A stretch of 64,000 nt of DNA. It comes from Polyangium sp. 15x6 (lineage in GTDB: Bacteria > Myxococcota_A > Polyangia > Polyangiales > Polyangiaceae). The notes under the pieces are model-generated. The model did not search any database, was not told the DNA's origin, and saw only the letters and a program-made list of their open reading frames with translations. The DNA is taken from contig NZ_JASBQE010000004.1 of NCBI RefSeq assembly GCF_029960785.1, positions 1 through 64,000 on the forward strand. The letters are read 5' to 3'. Made by a program: the position numbers and the translations under genes. Below, in pieces: positions 42,582 to 52,331 of this stretch (the stretch's first letter is position 1; every line of letters begins with the position of its first letter).

Positions 42582-45500
42582 CTAGGGCGTCTTTCCTCGC
42601 GACCGCATCAAGTCGAGATCGAGCTGCTCCTCGGGTTGCCCGGGCTGGATGCGCGACTCGATCTCCACCGCGTGGCGCACTTCCTCTCGGTCGAACACCT
42701 TCTCGGCTTCCTTTTCGAGCTCGGCGTCGCCCGCGAGGCGCGCGAGGATCCAGTCCGTGAGGACCGGCCGTCCGTCGAGCTTGCCCCGCAGCAGGGCTAC
42801 CGCCTCGGCGAGCTCCGGCTGCTTGCGCAGCGCCGCGAGCACCTCGGCCCCGTCCGGCCCGAGGCTCGCGCGGTAGGCGAGCCGCAAGCTCGAGAGCCGC
42901 CGACCCTCGGCCTGCCACGCCTTCGCGAGGGCCGGCGAGATGGCCTTTGCCCGGCCAAACGCCGCGGCGGAGAGGCCGTTCGCGAGGGTCCACGCCGGGA
43001 TGCCCTCGGGCCAGAGTTCGTGCGCGCGCCGATAGGCCTTCGCCATCTCGTCGAGGTTCTCCGCGGAGTCGTCGACGTACATCCGCGTCCGCAAGAGCTC
43101 CGCGAGCGTGAACCACGCGGCCGCCGCCGCCTCCGCCTTGCGCGACTTCGTGAGCTCCGGAATGCGCCTCCGCCAGGTCTCCGCCTCGGCCTTCGACGAG
43201 CGGTCGAGCTCCGCGTCCTGCTGCCCCGTGAGCCATACCGCCGCATCCGCCGCGGTGTTTTGCCGGTCGATCGGCGGCATCGTCTGCAGCCGCGCCAAGA
43301 GCTCCGCGAGCCCTTTCCCATCCGCGCGCAGGCCGAGCCACGTGGATTCGCGCCGGTACGCCGACTCCTTCTGTGGCGCCAGGATCTGCTCCCTTCGCGA
43401 CAGCTCCAGTGCGCGCCGCTGGTTCGGGTCCTTCTCCAGCGCCGCGAGAAGGTCCCCGCGCAGCGGACCGTCGGCCATCGCCCACGCGAGCCTCGACGCG
43501 TCGTTCCGATCGAGCCGCAAGGCTTTCATGTCGACCCACCGCTCGAGCACGGTCACGACCGACTGGTACTCGAGCGCGTCCGCCAGGTTGCCGATCACGA
43601 TCGCGCTGTCGCCTTCGAGCCGCATCGCGACCTCGAAGCCTTTGATCGCCGCGCGCAAGTGGGCGACGTCGCCCGTCGCCTCGTAACGCCCGCTGTGCGC
43701 CACGGCGGCATTGTTCGCGGCGGTGGCGGTGCGCGTGGCGTCCTTCTCGTGAAACGCCGCTTCCGCGGCGAACGCCTTGTCCGCCTCCGCGAGGTTGCCC
43801 TCCGCGATCGCGCGCGCTCCCTTCACCTGAAGAAGCTGCACCTTGATGTAAGGTGAGCTCGGATCGGCGAGGCCCAGCCACTTCTCCCGGTCCTCGAGGC
43901 TCGTCGAGATGTTCGCGCGGAGGATGGCCGCGCCGTAGCGTTTGTCCTGCTCCACGCTGGTGTCGTTGTACACGGCCTCCACCACCTGCCGCGCTTTGGG
44001 CTCCAGGCCGAGCTCGCGGTAGGCGTTCGCCACGCCGAGGGACAGCGCAGGATCCTTTTTCTGGAGGACCCCTTCGAACTCCGCGTCGCCGTCCGCGGCC
44101 CGCCCGAGCCGGTGATACACCTGTCCGAGCCCGAGGTGATACAGCGGATCCCCCGCGGCCTCGCCGCGCAGCGCGAGGAATGCGCGCTCCGCCTCTTCGA
44201 GCAGCGCCCGCTGCGTGTCGCCCGTCGTCGTCGCGGCCCGCCGGAGCTTGATCATGCCGAGCGAGATCGACGCGGGGATCACCGCCTCGTGCCGCAAGAG
44301 CGCGGCCTGCAGGGACGCGAGCGCGGGATCGCTCCGGAACTGCTCGGCGATGTAGCCCTGGATGAGCTCTCGCTCCTCTGCCTCCGTCGCGCCCTGGAGT
44401 TTGGCCAGGAGATCCCCCGGCACCTTGCCCGTGCGGAGCTCGTCGTCGATGCGCTTCTCGATCGTCAGGCTCGCCGCGCGGAACGCGCGCTGCACCTCCT
44501 GGAAATCGGGCAGGCGCTCCTTCACGAGGGCCGTGAGGATCGCGTCGGCCTCGTCGAGGTTCCCCGCCTCGGCGTGTGTATCGGCGAGCGCCTGCTGCGC
44601 CAGCGCCGTGAGCCGGCCGGGCGGACCGAGCCCGCCGAGCAATTTCAATGCGGCCTTCGTGTCGCCGCGGCTCCGCTGCCCCGCGGCCATCCCGATGGCG
44701 AGCTCCTGGTGCCCCCGTCGCTGCGCGATCGCCACCACGAGCGCCACTTCGTCGTTCGCTTCGAGGATCGCCCGATCCTCCGCGAGCTTCTTCCGCGCTT
44801 CTTCGAGGCGCTTCTCCACGTCGGCCGCGGCGTCCGCCTGGCCGTGCTTCGAGGCCTGCCTCGCCCACGCCATCGCCTCGGTTTCGGCCTCGATCCAGAG
44901 CGAAGGCGCCGGCCCGAAGCTGTCGAGGGTCTTCTTCGCCGCCTCGATCGAGGCCACGTCGCCGAGCGCCACGTAATGGCGTAGCGCGCCGATCGGTCGG
45001 CTCTCCGCCATTCCGTCGGCGAGGTGTTTCCGGAGGCGCGCGCGCCGCGTGATGATGGCCGTCGCCTCCGCGCGACCTTCGACGGCGCTCGCGGCCATGT
45101 CGAGCACGGTGAGCGACGCGGCCGCTTTTTCGGGCGTATCCTCGCCGATCTGATCGGCGAACGCGGAGAGCCGCTCGGCGAGCAGGACGCCCGCCTTGCC
45201 GTACCGCGTGCCGATCGGCAGCTCGTTGAAGGCGTTCATCACGCGGCCGATCGCTTCGAGCGACGCCACGGTCGCCGGCTCGCGCACGCCTTCCGCGGTC
45301 ACGAGGCGCACGATGGATGCGGCGACCTCGTCCTTGTCGACCTCGCGGGGATAGGTCCCGAGCACGAGACGATAGTGCGAGAGCGCGCCCTCGTAATCCC
45401 CCTTCGCCTCGGCCTCGCGCGCCTCCGCGAGCGCGATGGACGCTTTGCGCGCGGGGGAGTCGAGGTAACTCGATACGCCCACCGAGGCCACGGCGCCGAG

Positions 45501-46253
45501 CGTCCCGAGCAGGGCGAGCCCGCGCCAAACCTTGGCGATCGGGCCGAGCGGCTCCTTCGCGAGGAACTGGTAGGTCGTCGAGTCCACGTCGCGGACGCGG
45601 TAGGCCGCGACGGGAACGATCGGAACGAACAGCACGCAGAAGCAGTACGTCGCGACGTACGAGCCGTCGGGCCAGCGGTCGCGCGCGCCGTAGAGCCGGA
45701 AGCCGATGCCGTTGAGGGTGAAGAGCGTCGGCGCGCGTTCGAGCGGGCGTGGGGCCTTCTCCGCCTCGCGGAGGGCGTCGCGGAGCGCGCGGCTCTTCAC
45801 CGCGCGGCGAGCTTGCGCGAGGGCGCGATCGGCCCGCTTGAAATGGCCGGCCCGCTGGAGCCATCGCGCATGCGTGAGCCGAGCGAAGACCGGGAGCTCC
45901 TCGGCGGCCGCCTCGTACTCGGCCCGCACCTCGGGCGCCTGCGCGAGCCTCAGGGCCTTTCCGAGCAGCCGCCGCGCCCCGTCGAGATCGCCGCTCGCGG
46001 CGCTGAGGCCCGCGACCTCGCCGAGCAGGACGGCCACGCGGCCCTTGATGCGCGGCGCGAGCTCGGCGTCGGCGGCGAAGAGCGCATCGTCGAGCTGCGA
46101 GAGCACGTCTCGTTCGAGCGTATCGCGGACGAACGTGACGCGCGGGCGCGCGCGGGCCCAGTCTTCGCGCTCGGGATCCGGCTCCAGGATGGTCTCGGCG
46201 AGGATTTCGTCGACGGTGCTGACGCCCTCTGCGAGCGTTTCGATCGTGGCCAT
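42582..46253 (-). CDS. Large TPR-like protein with one membrane region, 1223 aa
   Basis: I do not recognise it beyond its helical repeats. The chain is dominated by TPR/alpha-solenoid helices (Ala/Leu/Glu-rich, e.g. ALADTHAEAGNLDEADAIL and LYHLGLGQVYHRLGRAADGD). A hydrophobic region near 185-275 (YCFCVLFVPIVPVAAYRV, WRGLALLGTLGAVASVGV) probably anchors it in the membrane. No enzyme motif. The start is the ATG at 46253. It probably scaffolds protein-protein contacts. It ends close to the TetR promoter with no separate neighbour to suggest a role. Confidence 0.8.
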   Translation of the reverse strand: MATIETLAEGVSTVDEILAETILEPDPEREDWARARPRVTFVRDTLERDVLSQLDDALFAADAELAPRIKGRVAVLLGEVAGLSAASGDLDGARRLLGKALRLAQAPEVRAEYEAAAEELPVFARLTHARWLQRAGHFKRADRALAQARRAVKSRALRDALREAEKAPRPLERAPTLFTLNGIGFRLYGARDRWPDGSYVATYCFCVLFVPIVPVAAYRVRDVDSTTYQFLAKEPLGPIAKVWRGLALLGTLGAVASVGVSSYLDSPARKASIALAEAREAEAKGDYEGALSHYRLVLGTYPREVDKDEVAASIVRLVTAEGVREPATVASLEAIGRVMNAFNELPIGTRYGKAGVLLAERLSAFADQIGEDTPEKAAASLTVLDMAASAVEGRAEATAIITRRARLRKHLADGMAESRPIGALRHYVALGDVASIEAAKKTLDSFGPAPSLWIEAETEAMAWARQASKHGQADAAADVEKRLEEARKKLAEDRAILEANDEVALVVAIAQRRGHQELAIGMAAGQRSRGDTKAALKLLGGLGPPGRLTALAQQALADTHAEAGNLDEADAILTALVKERLPDFQEVQRAFRAASLTIEKRIDDELRTGKVPGDLLAKLQGATEAEERELIQGYIAEQFRSDPALASLQAALLRHEAVIPASISLGMIKLRRAATTTGDTQRALLEEAERAFLALRGEAAGDPLYHLGLGQVYHRLGRAADGDAEFEGVLQKKDPALSLGVANAYRELGLEPKARQVVEAVYNDTSVEQDKRYGAAILRANISTSLEDREKWLGLADPSSPYIKVQLLQVKGARAIAEGNLAEADKAFAAEAAFHEKDATRTATAANNAAVAHSGRYEATGDVAHLRAAIKGFEVAMRLEGDSAIVIGNLADALEYQSVVTVLERWVDMKALRLDRNDASRLAWAMADGPLRGDLLAALEKDPNQRRALELSRREQILAPQKESAYRRESTWLGLRADGKGLAELLARLQTMPPIDRQNTAADAAVWLTGQQDAELDRSSKAEAETWRRRIPELTKSRKAEAAAAAWFTLAELLRTRMYVDDSAENLDEMAKAYRRAHELWPEGIPAWTLANGLSAAAFGRAKAISPALAKAWQAEGRRLSSLRLAYRASLGPDGAEVLAALRKQPELAEAVALLRGKLDGRPVLTDWILARLAGDAELEKEAEKVFDREEVRHAVEIESRIQPGQPEEQLDLDLMRSRGKTP

Positions 46254-46346
46254 GGCGCCGTAGGAGAGACAAACGGCGCACCGCCGTCAACCAGAATGCT
46301 TGTCCCGCTCACACCTTCTTGGGTCGAGGGCGGGATGAACCCGGAC

Positions 46347-48803
46347 TCACGCCTTCACGCGCTTCGCTTCGGGATCATAGAGCGGCTTGAGCGAGGCGAC
46401 GGCCGGATAGAGCTTGCCGGCGATGTCGACCTCCCACGTGGCGTTTTCGAGGTACTTCGTGTCGACGGGCTCGCCCGCTTCCACCATGACGAGGCCGACG
46501 GCGCCGCCCACGGTGTGCCCGTACGAAGCCGCGCGCACGTAGCCGATGGGCTTTCCATTGCGACGCACGACCTCCGCGTGGAACATCAAGGCCTCCGGAT
46601 CCTTCACGAGCACCTGCACGATCCGGCGCTTGAGCGGCCCCGCGGCTTTCTTCGCGAGCACCGCTTCCCGCCCGAGGAAGTTCGGCTTCTTCAGGTCGAC
46701 CGCGAAGCCGAGCCCCGCCTCGAGCACCGAATCGGTGTTGTCGATGTCGTGCCCGTAATCGCGGTAGCCCTTCTCCATGCGGAGGCTCGCCAGCGCCTTG
46801 AGCCCGGCGTGCTTGAGGTCGACGCGCTTTCCCGCCTCGACGAGGCGATCGTAGACGTGCGTGGCCTGCTCCGTGGGAATGTAGAGCTCGTAGCCGAGCT
46901 CGCCCAGGTACGTGATACGCACGCAGAGCGCGCGGGCGAACCCGATGTCGATCTCCCGCGCGGCGCGGAACGGGAACGCCTCGTTCGACAAGTCCTGGGA
47001 CGTCACGAGCTGCATGAGCTCGCGCGACCGCGGGCCCTGGATGTTGATCTGCGCATACCCGGACGTCACGTCCGTCACGAATGCGTGCATGTCCGGCGAC
47101 GCATGCCGTCGCATCCACGTGAGCACGTGGCGGTGCGCCGTGTCCGAGGCGACGACCCAGTATCGCTCGTCGTCGAGCTTCGTGACCGTGAGGTCCGCCT
47201 CGATCGTGCCGCCCGCGTTCAGCCATTGCGTGTACGTGATGACGCCCGGCGCGCCGTCGACGCTGTTCGCGGAGATGTAATCGAGCAGCTTGCCCGCGTC
47301 CCGGCCCTGCACCAGGAATTTCGCCATGAACGACATGTCCATGAGGATCACGCCCTCGCGGCAGGCGCGGTGCTCCGCTTCCCAATACGGGAACCAGTTC
47401 TGCCGGCCCCAGGAGAGGCGCTCCACCTTCGGCGGGACGCCGGGCGGCGCATACCAGTCCGCGCCTTCCCAGCCGCTCACGTCCTTGAAATAGGCGCCCT
47501 GGGCCGCGAGCCTCTCGTGAATGGCCGAGGTCTTCGCGCCGCGCGCCGTCTGCATCGAGCGCGTCGGGTAATGGCATTGATAGACCATCCCGAGCGACTC
47601 GACGGTGCGCGTGCGGCGGTATTCGGGGTTCGCCTGGTACGTGTGCAGCCGGTCGATGTTCATTCCCGTGACGTCCACGTCGGGCCGGCCGTTGATGATC
47701 CAGTGCGCGAGCACGCGCCCGAGCCCGCCGCCCGTGAGAATGCCGATCGAGTTCAGGCCCGCGGCGACGAAGTAATTCTTGATTTCCGGCGCCTCGCCGA
47801 CGACCGGCGCGAGGTCCGGCGTGAAGCTCTCGGGCCCGCAGAAAAACTTGCGGACGCCTACCTCCAGCGTGACGGGCACGCGCCGCATCGCCTTCTCGAC
47901 ATAGGGACCCATCCGATCCCAGTCCGGGGTGATCTCGCCGAAGGAAAAATCATCCGGCACGCCCTCGATCTTCCACGGCGCGCAGAGGGGCTCGAAGAGG
48001 CCCACCATCATGCCGCCGACCTCTTCGCGGTAATACCCGTACGAGCCCGGATCCTCGAGCACCGGCATCGATTTCGGCAGGTCGGGGATCTTGGCCGTGA
48101 TCAGGTAATAATGCTCGGCCGATTGCAGCGGGATGTTGATCCCCGATTTCGCGCCGAGCTGCCGCGCCCACATGCCCGCGCAGTTCACCACGTACTCGGC
48201 CTCGATGTCGCCGAACGGCGTCTGCACCCCGGCGACGGCGCCGCGCTTCGTGAGCACGCCGGTGCAGGGCACGTTTTCGAGGATCGTCGCGCCTTGCATC
48301 TTCGCGCCCTTCGCGAGCGCCATCGTGATGTCGACCGGGTTCGCCTGGCCGTCCTCCTTCACATAGAAGCCGGCCAGGATGTCGTCGGTCCGCGCGAGCG
48401 GGAAGAGCTCCTTCACCTGCGAGGGCGAGATCTCGTGCACGTCGACGCCGCAGTGGCGGTTGAACGCCGAGACGCGCCGGTACTCCTCGAGCCGGTCCGG
48501 ATCCGCCGCGACCTCGATGAACCCGACGGGCTTGAACCCGGTGCCGAGGCCCGTCTCCGCTTCGAGGCGGGTGTAGAGGTCGCGCGTGTACTTGCGCATC
48601 TCGGTCGACGTCTCCGACGTCGAGCCGAACGTGACGATGAGCCCGGCGGCATGCCAGGTCGTGCCGGAGGTGAGGCGGTCCCGTTCGAGCAGGACCACGT
48701 CCTTCCAGCCCATGTGAGCCAGATGGTAGGCGACGGAGCAGCCAATGACCCCGCCACCGACGACGACGACACGCGCGCGTTTCGGCAGAACCGGTACGGA
48801 CAT
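46347..48803 (-). CDS. FAD-dependent sarcosine/dimethylglycine dehydrogenase-like protein
   Basis: 818 residues. N-terminal DAO-type FAD domain: VVVVGGGVIGCSVAYHLA, ERDRLTSGTTWHAAGL (the covalent-FAD histidine region typical of the family), ENVPCTGVL. C-terminal GcvT-like folate domain: GPRSRELM, GELGYELYIP and LRMEKGYRDYGHDID. The family oxidises N-methyl groups of sarcosine or dimethylglycine, passing one-carbon units to tetrahydrofolate. The ATG at 48803 is chosen. It is a single gene, divergent from the PAS-STAS pair. The exact N-methyl substrate is not determined by sequence. Confidence 0.9.
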   Translation of the reverse strand: MSVPVLPKRARVVVVGGGVIGCSVAYHLAHMGWKDVVLLERDRLTSGTTWHAAGLIVTFGSTSETSTEMRKYTRDLYTRLEAETGLGTGFKPVGFIEVAADPDRLEEYRRVSAFNRHCGVDVHEISPSQVKELFPLARTDDILAGFYVKEDGQANPVDITMALAKGAKMQGATILENVPCTGVLTKRGAVAGVQTPFGDIEAEYVVNCAGMWARQLGAKSGINIPLQSAEHYYLITAKIPDLPKSMPVLEDPGSYGYYREEVGGMMVGLFEPLCAPWKIEGVPDDFSFGEITPDWDRMGPYVEKAMRRVPVTLEVGVRKFFCGPESFTPDLAPVVGEAPEIKNYFVAAGLNSIGILTGGGLGRVLAHWIINGRPDVDVTGMNIDRLHTYQANPEYRRTRTVESLGMVYQCHYPTRSMQTARGAKTSAIHERLAAQGAYFKDVSGWEGADWYAPPGVPPKVERLSWGRQNWFPYWEAEHRACREGVILMDMSFMAKFLVQGRDAGKLLDYISANSVDGAPGVITYTQWLNAGGTIEADLTVTKLDDERYWVVASDTAHRHVLTWMRRHASPDMHAFVTDVTSGYAQINIQGPRSRELMQLVTSQDLSNEAFPFRAAREIDIGFARALCVRITYLGELGYELYIPTEQATHVYDRLVEAGKRVDLKHAGLKALASLRMEKGYRDYGHDIDNTDSVLEAGLGFAVDLKKPNFLGREAVLAKKAAGPLKRRIVQVLVKDPEALMFHAEVVRRNGKPIGYVRAASYGHTVGGAVGLVMVEAGEPVDTKYLENATWEVDIAGKLYPAVASLKPLYDPEAKRVKA

Positions 48804-49185
48804 GGCGTGCTCATGCCTGAAACCGTCGCCCGCGTCCAAGTCCATCGATGCCGAACGTGACGATTCACACCCGAAGGTGGGGTCGTGATGTGAGATGAAA
48901 AACGTTGCTGCGCCGAAGTCGGTCGGCGGATCCCGAGCGGCCGAGGAGCCACGGCGCCTGCCCGACCGTGGGCGCGCGCGCGCCGCGATAGCGCGTGGCG
49001 GGCCGGGTCGACCGTTCGTCCTGAGCGCTCCGCGCCAGCGCATACGAGCCGAGCGCGACGGCGGGCGGCAGGTGTTGCCATTCGGGCACGATCCTTTGGC
49101 GCGGAGTCGAAATCGTGCGCAGAGCCATCGCTCGCGCAGAGCCGTTGCGCGGCGCCGGCAGGCACGTCTCCGACGCGTCAATCCG
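48804..49185. other. Intergenic region between divergent genes
   Basis: About 380 bases without a gene. The promoter of the dehydrogenase gene should lie here but no clear -35/-10 pair for the minus strand was found. The plus-strand promoter of the PAS-STAS gene is listed separately. Confidence 0.4.
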
Positions 49186-49214
49186 TTGACGAGGTAGCGA
49201 CGTGTTCGTAGATT
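49186..49214 (+). promoter_or_regulatory. Sigma-70-like promoter of PAS-STAS gene 1
   Basis: TTGACG and TAGATT with a 17-base spacer, 45 bases upstream of the GTG start. It is preceded by CGTCAATCCG, which is also found at the promoter of paralogue 2. Confidence 0.6.
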
Positions 49215-49259
49215 GATCGGATTCCACTCCATCTGCGTGGACGCGAGGGGGAGGACATC

Positions 49260-50645
49260 GTGTATCTTCCGATGGAAAACGAGTGCGCGGCGCTCCGCGC
49301 GCGGGTCGCCGAGCTGGAGGCGCGACTCGCTGCTCGATCGCCCGTCGTGACGAATGGCCACCATCGCGAGGTGATCCCCGCCGATCACGAGGCCGAGACG
49401 CGGCTCCTCCGGGCGGCGCTGCATAGCCTCGCCGACGCCGTGGTGATCTGCAACCGCGAGGGCCGCACCATCCACTTCAACGCGGCCGCGACGGGCATCT
49501 TCGGTGAGCTATCGAGAGAGGTCACCTCCGAGGAGCTGTCGACGCGATACGGCCTCTTTCATCCGGATGGCGTGACGCGCATCGCGGCGAACGATCTGCC
49601 GTCCCACCGCGCCCTTCGGGGCGAGAACGTCGACGGCATCGAGCTCGTCGTGCGAAGGGAGGGCCTGCCGGCCTGCATGTACATCGAATGCTCCGCGCGT
49701 TGCATTCGCGACGCCGAGGGATCCATCTGCGGCGCCGTGGTCGTGTGCCGCGACCTCGGCGAGCGCAGGCGGTACGAGGCCGAGCGCGAGCGGCGGCTCC
49801 GCGCCGAGAAGGAGCGGCTCGCCGCCGAGAACGAGCGGGTCCGCATGGCGCGGATCCTGAGGAGCCTGCTCGATCACCTCGACATCATCGTCTGGGCGAC
49901 CGACGAGAAAGGTACCTTCACGTTCCACGACGGCCGCGGCGCCGAGGCGGCCGGCCTCACCCGGGGCTGGCTCCTCGGCAAGAATGCGCACGACGTCTAC
50001 CCCGAGGACATGCTCATCCACCGCGCATTGTCGGCGGGGGTCCCTGGGCACGACCGCAACGAGGCCCACGGGATCGCCTGGGAGCATTGGGCCATTCCGA
50101 CGACCGACGACGGGAAGCCTTCGGGCGTCATCGGGCTGAGCCTGAACGTCACCGAGGCCTATCACGCCAAGCTGGAGCTCGAAGCGAAGCTCGCCCTCAT
50201 TCAGCGGCAGCAGGAGGTCATCTTCAACCTGGAGACCCCGATCATCCAGGTCTGGGACCGCGTCCTCACGCTGCCGATGGTGGGCGTCGTCGACAGCCAG
50301 CGCGCCGCGCGCGTCACGGACAACGTCCTCGCGGAGGTCTCGCGCACGCAGGCGCGCTTCGCGATCCTCGATTTGACGGGCGTCGACGTGGTCGATACGG
50401 CCACGGCTGGCCACATCCTCAATATCATCGCCGCCGTTCGCCTCCTCGGGGCGGAAGGGATCATCACGGGGATTCGCCCGAACATCGCCCAGACCATGAT
50501 CTCCCTCGGCCTCGATCTGTCGCGCGTGCGCACGCTGGCGACCTTGCGCGACGGCCTCTCCCTCGCCATTCGAGAGCTCAACGGGGCCTCCGGCGCCACG
50601 TTCGGGGCTGGAGCGCGGACGGCCCGCAGCGCCCGACCCGGTTGA
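49260..50645 (+). CDS. PAS-PAS-STAS signalling protein (RsbR-like), copy 1
   Basis: 461 residues. A short coiled N-terminus (ENECAALRARVAELEARLAA) precedes two PAS domains (about 50-175 and 195-310: SLADAVVICNREGRTIHFN; LDIIVWATDEKGTFTFHDG). A STAS domain closes the chain (FAILDLTGVDVVDTATAGHI), with the phosphorylatable Thr region of RsbR/RsbS-type proteins. Such proteins relay stress signals to partner-switching cascades in stressosomes. GTG at 49260 with GGGGGAGG upstream; an ATG at 49272 is the alternative. No partner kinase (RsbT-type) is seen in this window. Confidence 0.88.
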   Translation: MYLPMENECAALRARVAELEARLAARSPVVTNGHHREVIPADHEAETRLLRAALHSLADAVVICNREGRTIHFNAAATGIFGELSREVTSEELSTRYGLFHPDGVTRIAANDLPSHRALRGENVDGIELVVRREGLPACMYIECSARCIRDAEGSICGAVVVCRDLGERRRYEAERERRLRAEKERLAAENERVRMARILRSLLDHLDIIVWATDEKGTFTFHDGRGAEAAGLTRGWLLGKNAHDVYPEDMLIHRALSAGVPGHDRNEAHGIAWEHWAIPTTDDGKPSGVIGLSLNVTEAYHAKLELEAKLALIQRQQEVIFNLETPIIQVWDRVLTLPMVGVVDSQRAARVTDNVLAEVSRTQARFAILDLTGVDVVDTATAGHILNIIAAVRLLGAEGIITGIRPNIAQTMISLGLDLSRVRTLATLRDGLSLAIRELNGASGATFGAGARTARSARPG

Positions 50646-50759
50646 GTCACGGCCACGCACGAATCCCCCCGTACCCACGAGTATCCCTCAATCAGGCAAA
50701 TCCCGACTTGCAGGCGACACGCGTGCATTCGTGCGCACGTCTTCGACGGCGTCACTCCG

Positions 50760-50787
50760 TTGACACCGCCACAGGTTCACCGATAAC
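50760..50787 (+). promoter_or_regulatory. Sigma-70-like promoter of PAS-STAS gene 2
   Basis: TTGACA and GATAAC with a 16-base spacer, preceded by CGTCACTCCG, nearly the same element as in front of paralogue 1. The duplication therefore included the promoter. Confidence 0.55.
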
Positions 50788-50844
50788 GTGAACGACAATT
50801 GGTCTCGTGCCCTCGTTCGTGTGGGACCAAGGGGGGAGGACAGC

Positions 50845-52272
50845 GTGTCGTATATTGCCTACGAACAGGAGTGCGCGGAGCTACGCGCGCGGGTCGCCGA
50901 GCTCGAAGCACGTCTCGCCGAGCAGGCGCCCGCCACGACGAATGGCCATACGAATGGCCATACGAATGGACATACGAATGGACACCACCACAACGAGAGT
51001 CCGTCCGACCAGGACGGCGAGACGAGGCTTCTCCGCGCAGCCATTCACAGTCTGGCCGACGGCGTGGTGATCTGCGACAGCGTGGGCCGCCTTCTTCATT
51101 TCAACGCCGCCGCGACGGCGATATTCGGGGAGCGGAGCGAGGCCACGCCCACGGAGTGGTCGGCGCGATACGGCATCTTTCATCCGGATGGCTCGACGCC
51201 CTTCCCGGCGCCCGAAATGCCGCTCGTCCGGGCGTTGCAGGGCGAGAGCGTCGACGCCGTCGAGCTCTTCGTGCGGAGCGAGCAACTGCCGACGGGCAGG
51301 TACGTCGAATGCTCGGCGCGCGAGATCCGCGACGCGGACGGCGAGATCTGCGGCGCCGTCGCCGTCTGCCGCGATCTCGGGGAGCGAAGGCGCTACGAGG
51401 CCGAGCGCGAGCAAAGACTGCGCGCCGAGGAGGAGCGGCTCACCGCCGAAAAGGAGAGGCTCCGTATGGCGCGGATCCTCCAGAGCCTCCTCGACCACCT
51501 CGACGTGGTCGTCTGGGTGACCGACAAGAAAGGGGATTTCACGTTCCACGACGGCCATGGCTGCCCAGCCGCCGGATTCGAACGGGGCTCGCTCGTAGGG
51601 AAAAACGTCTTCGAGATTTCTCCGGGCGATCGCCTCGTGCAGCGCGCCCTCCTGGGCAACGCGGCGTACGAACGCACGCAGACGAACAGTACCTTTTGGG
51701 ACAACTGGGTCATTCCGTTCGGCGAGGACGACAAGGAGGCCTCGGGTGTTCTCGGCTTGAGCCTGAATGTCACCGAGGCGCATCAGGCCAAAGCGGAGCT
51801 CGAGGCGAAGCTCGCCGTCATTCAACGGCAGCAGGAGGTCATCTTCAACCTGGAGACCCCGATCATCCAGGTCTGGGACCACGTCCTCACGCTCCCGATG
51901 GTGGGCGTCGTCGACAGCCGGCGCGCCGCGCGGGTCACGGACGACTTGCTCGCCGAGGTCTCGCGCACGCAGGCCCGCTTCGCCATCCTCGATTTGACGG
52001 GCGTCGATGTCGTCGACACGGCCACCGCCGGCCATATGTTGAATATCATCACCGCGGTTCGCCTCCTCGGGGCGGAAGGAATCATCACCGGGATTCGTCC
52101 GAACGTCGCGCAGACGATGGTTTCCCTCGGCCTCGACCTGTCGCGCGTGCGCACGCTGGCGACGCTGCGCGACGGCCTGTCGTTCGCGATTCGAAGGCTC
52201 ACCGACGACGGCAGCGCCGTGCGCCGAGCCGCCGCGTTGCCCCGCCCGACCCGCAGCGCCGAGCCCGAGTGA
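50845..52272 (+). CDS. PAS-PAS-STAS signalling protein (RsbR-like), copy 2
   Basis: 475 residues with the same domain order as copy 1 (49260-50645). The STAS region and the run before it (QQEVIFNLETPIIQVWD, LTLPMVGVVDS) are almost identical to copy 1 at protein and DNA level, while the PAS domains have diverged. It carries a (TNGH)4 repeat near residue 32 that copy 1 has only once. GTG at 50845 follows GGGGGAGGACAGC and aligns with the copy 1 start. The frame open from 50788 adds only unconserved residues. The two may form mixed RsbR-like complexes. Confidence 0.88.
   Translation: MSYIAYEQECAELRARVAELEARLAEQAPATTNGHTNGHTNGHTNGHHHNESPSDQDGETRLLRAAIHSLADGVVICDSVGRLLHFNAAATAIFGERSEATPTEWSARYGIFHPDGSTPFPAPEMPLVRALQGESVDAVELFVRSEQLPTGRYVECSAREIRDADGEICGAVAVCRDLGERRRYEAEREQRLRAEEERLTAEKERLRMARILQSLLDHLDVVVWVTDKKGDFTFHDGHGCPAAGFERGSLVGKNVFEISPGDRLVQRALLGNAAYERTQTNSTFWDNWVIPFGEDDKEASGVLGLSLNVTEAHQAKAELEAKLAVIQRQQEVIFNLETPIIQVWDHVLTLPMVGVVDSRRAARVTDDLLAEVSRTQARFAILDLTGVDVVDTATAGHMLNIITAVRLLGAEGIITGIRPNVAQTMVSLGLDLSRVRTLATLRDGLSFAIRRLTDDGSAVRRAAALPRPTRSAEPE
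50938..50985. repeat. Four tandem 12-bp units (ACGAATGGNCAY)
   Basis: Units start at 50938, 50950, 50962 and 50974 and encode TNGH four times in PAS-STAS copy 2. The paralogue has one unit, so the array arose after duplication. Confidence 0.85.
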
Positions 52273-52331
52273 AATGATTTGTCGAAATCCTCTTGACTAA
52301 CGCACGCGAGGGCGGTGTGGTACGCGAGGCC

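Noticed and set aside
42529..46290. Very long minus frame joining the TetR gene to sequence upstream
   Set aside because: Only the last 194 codons are TetR; the rest is out of frame with the real TPR-like gene and Arg-rich.
45024..48860. Plus-strand open frame of 1278 codons
   Set aside because: It lies antisense over the TPR-like gene and the dehydrogenase gene, is Arg/Ala/Gly-rich and shows no domain.
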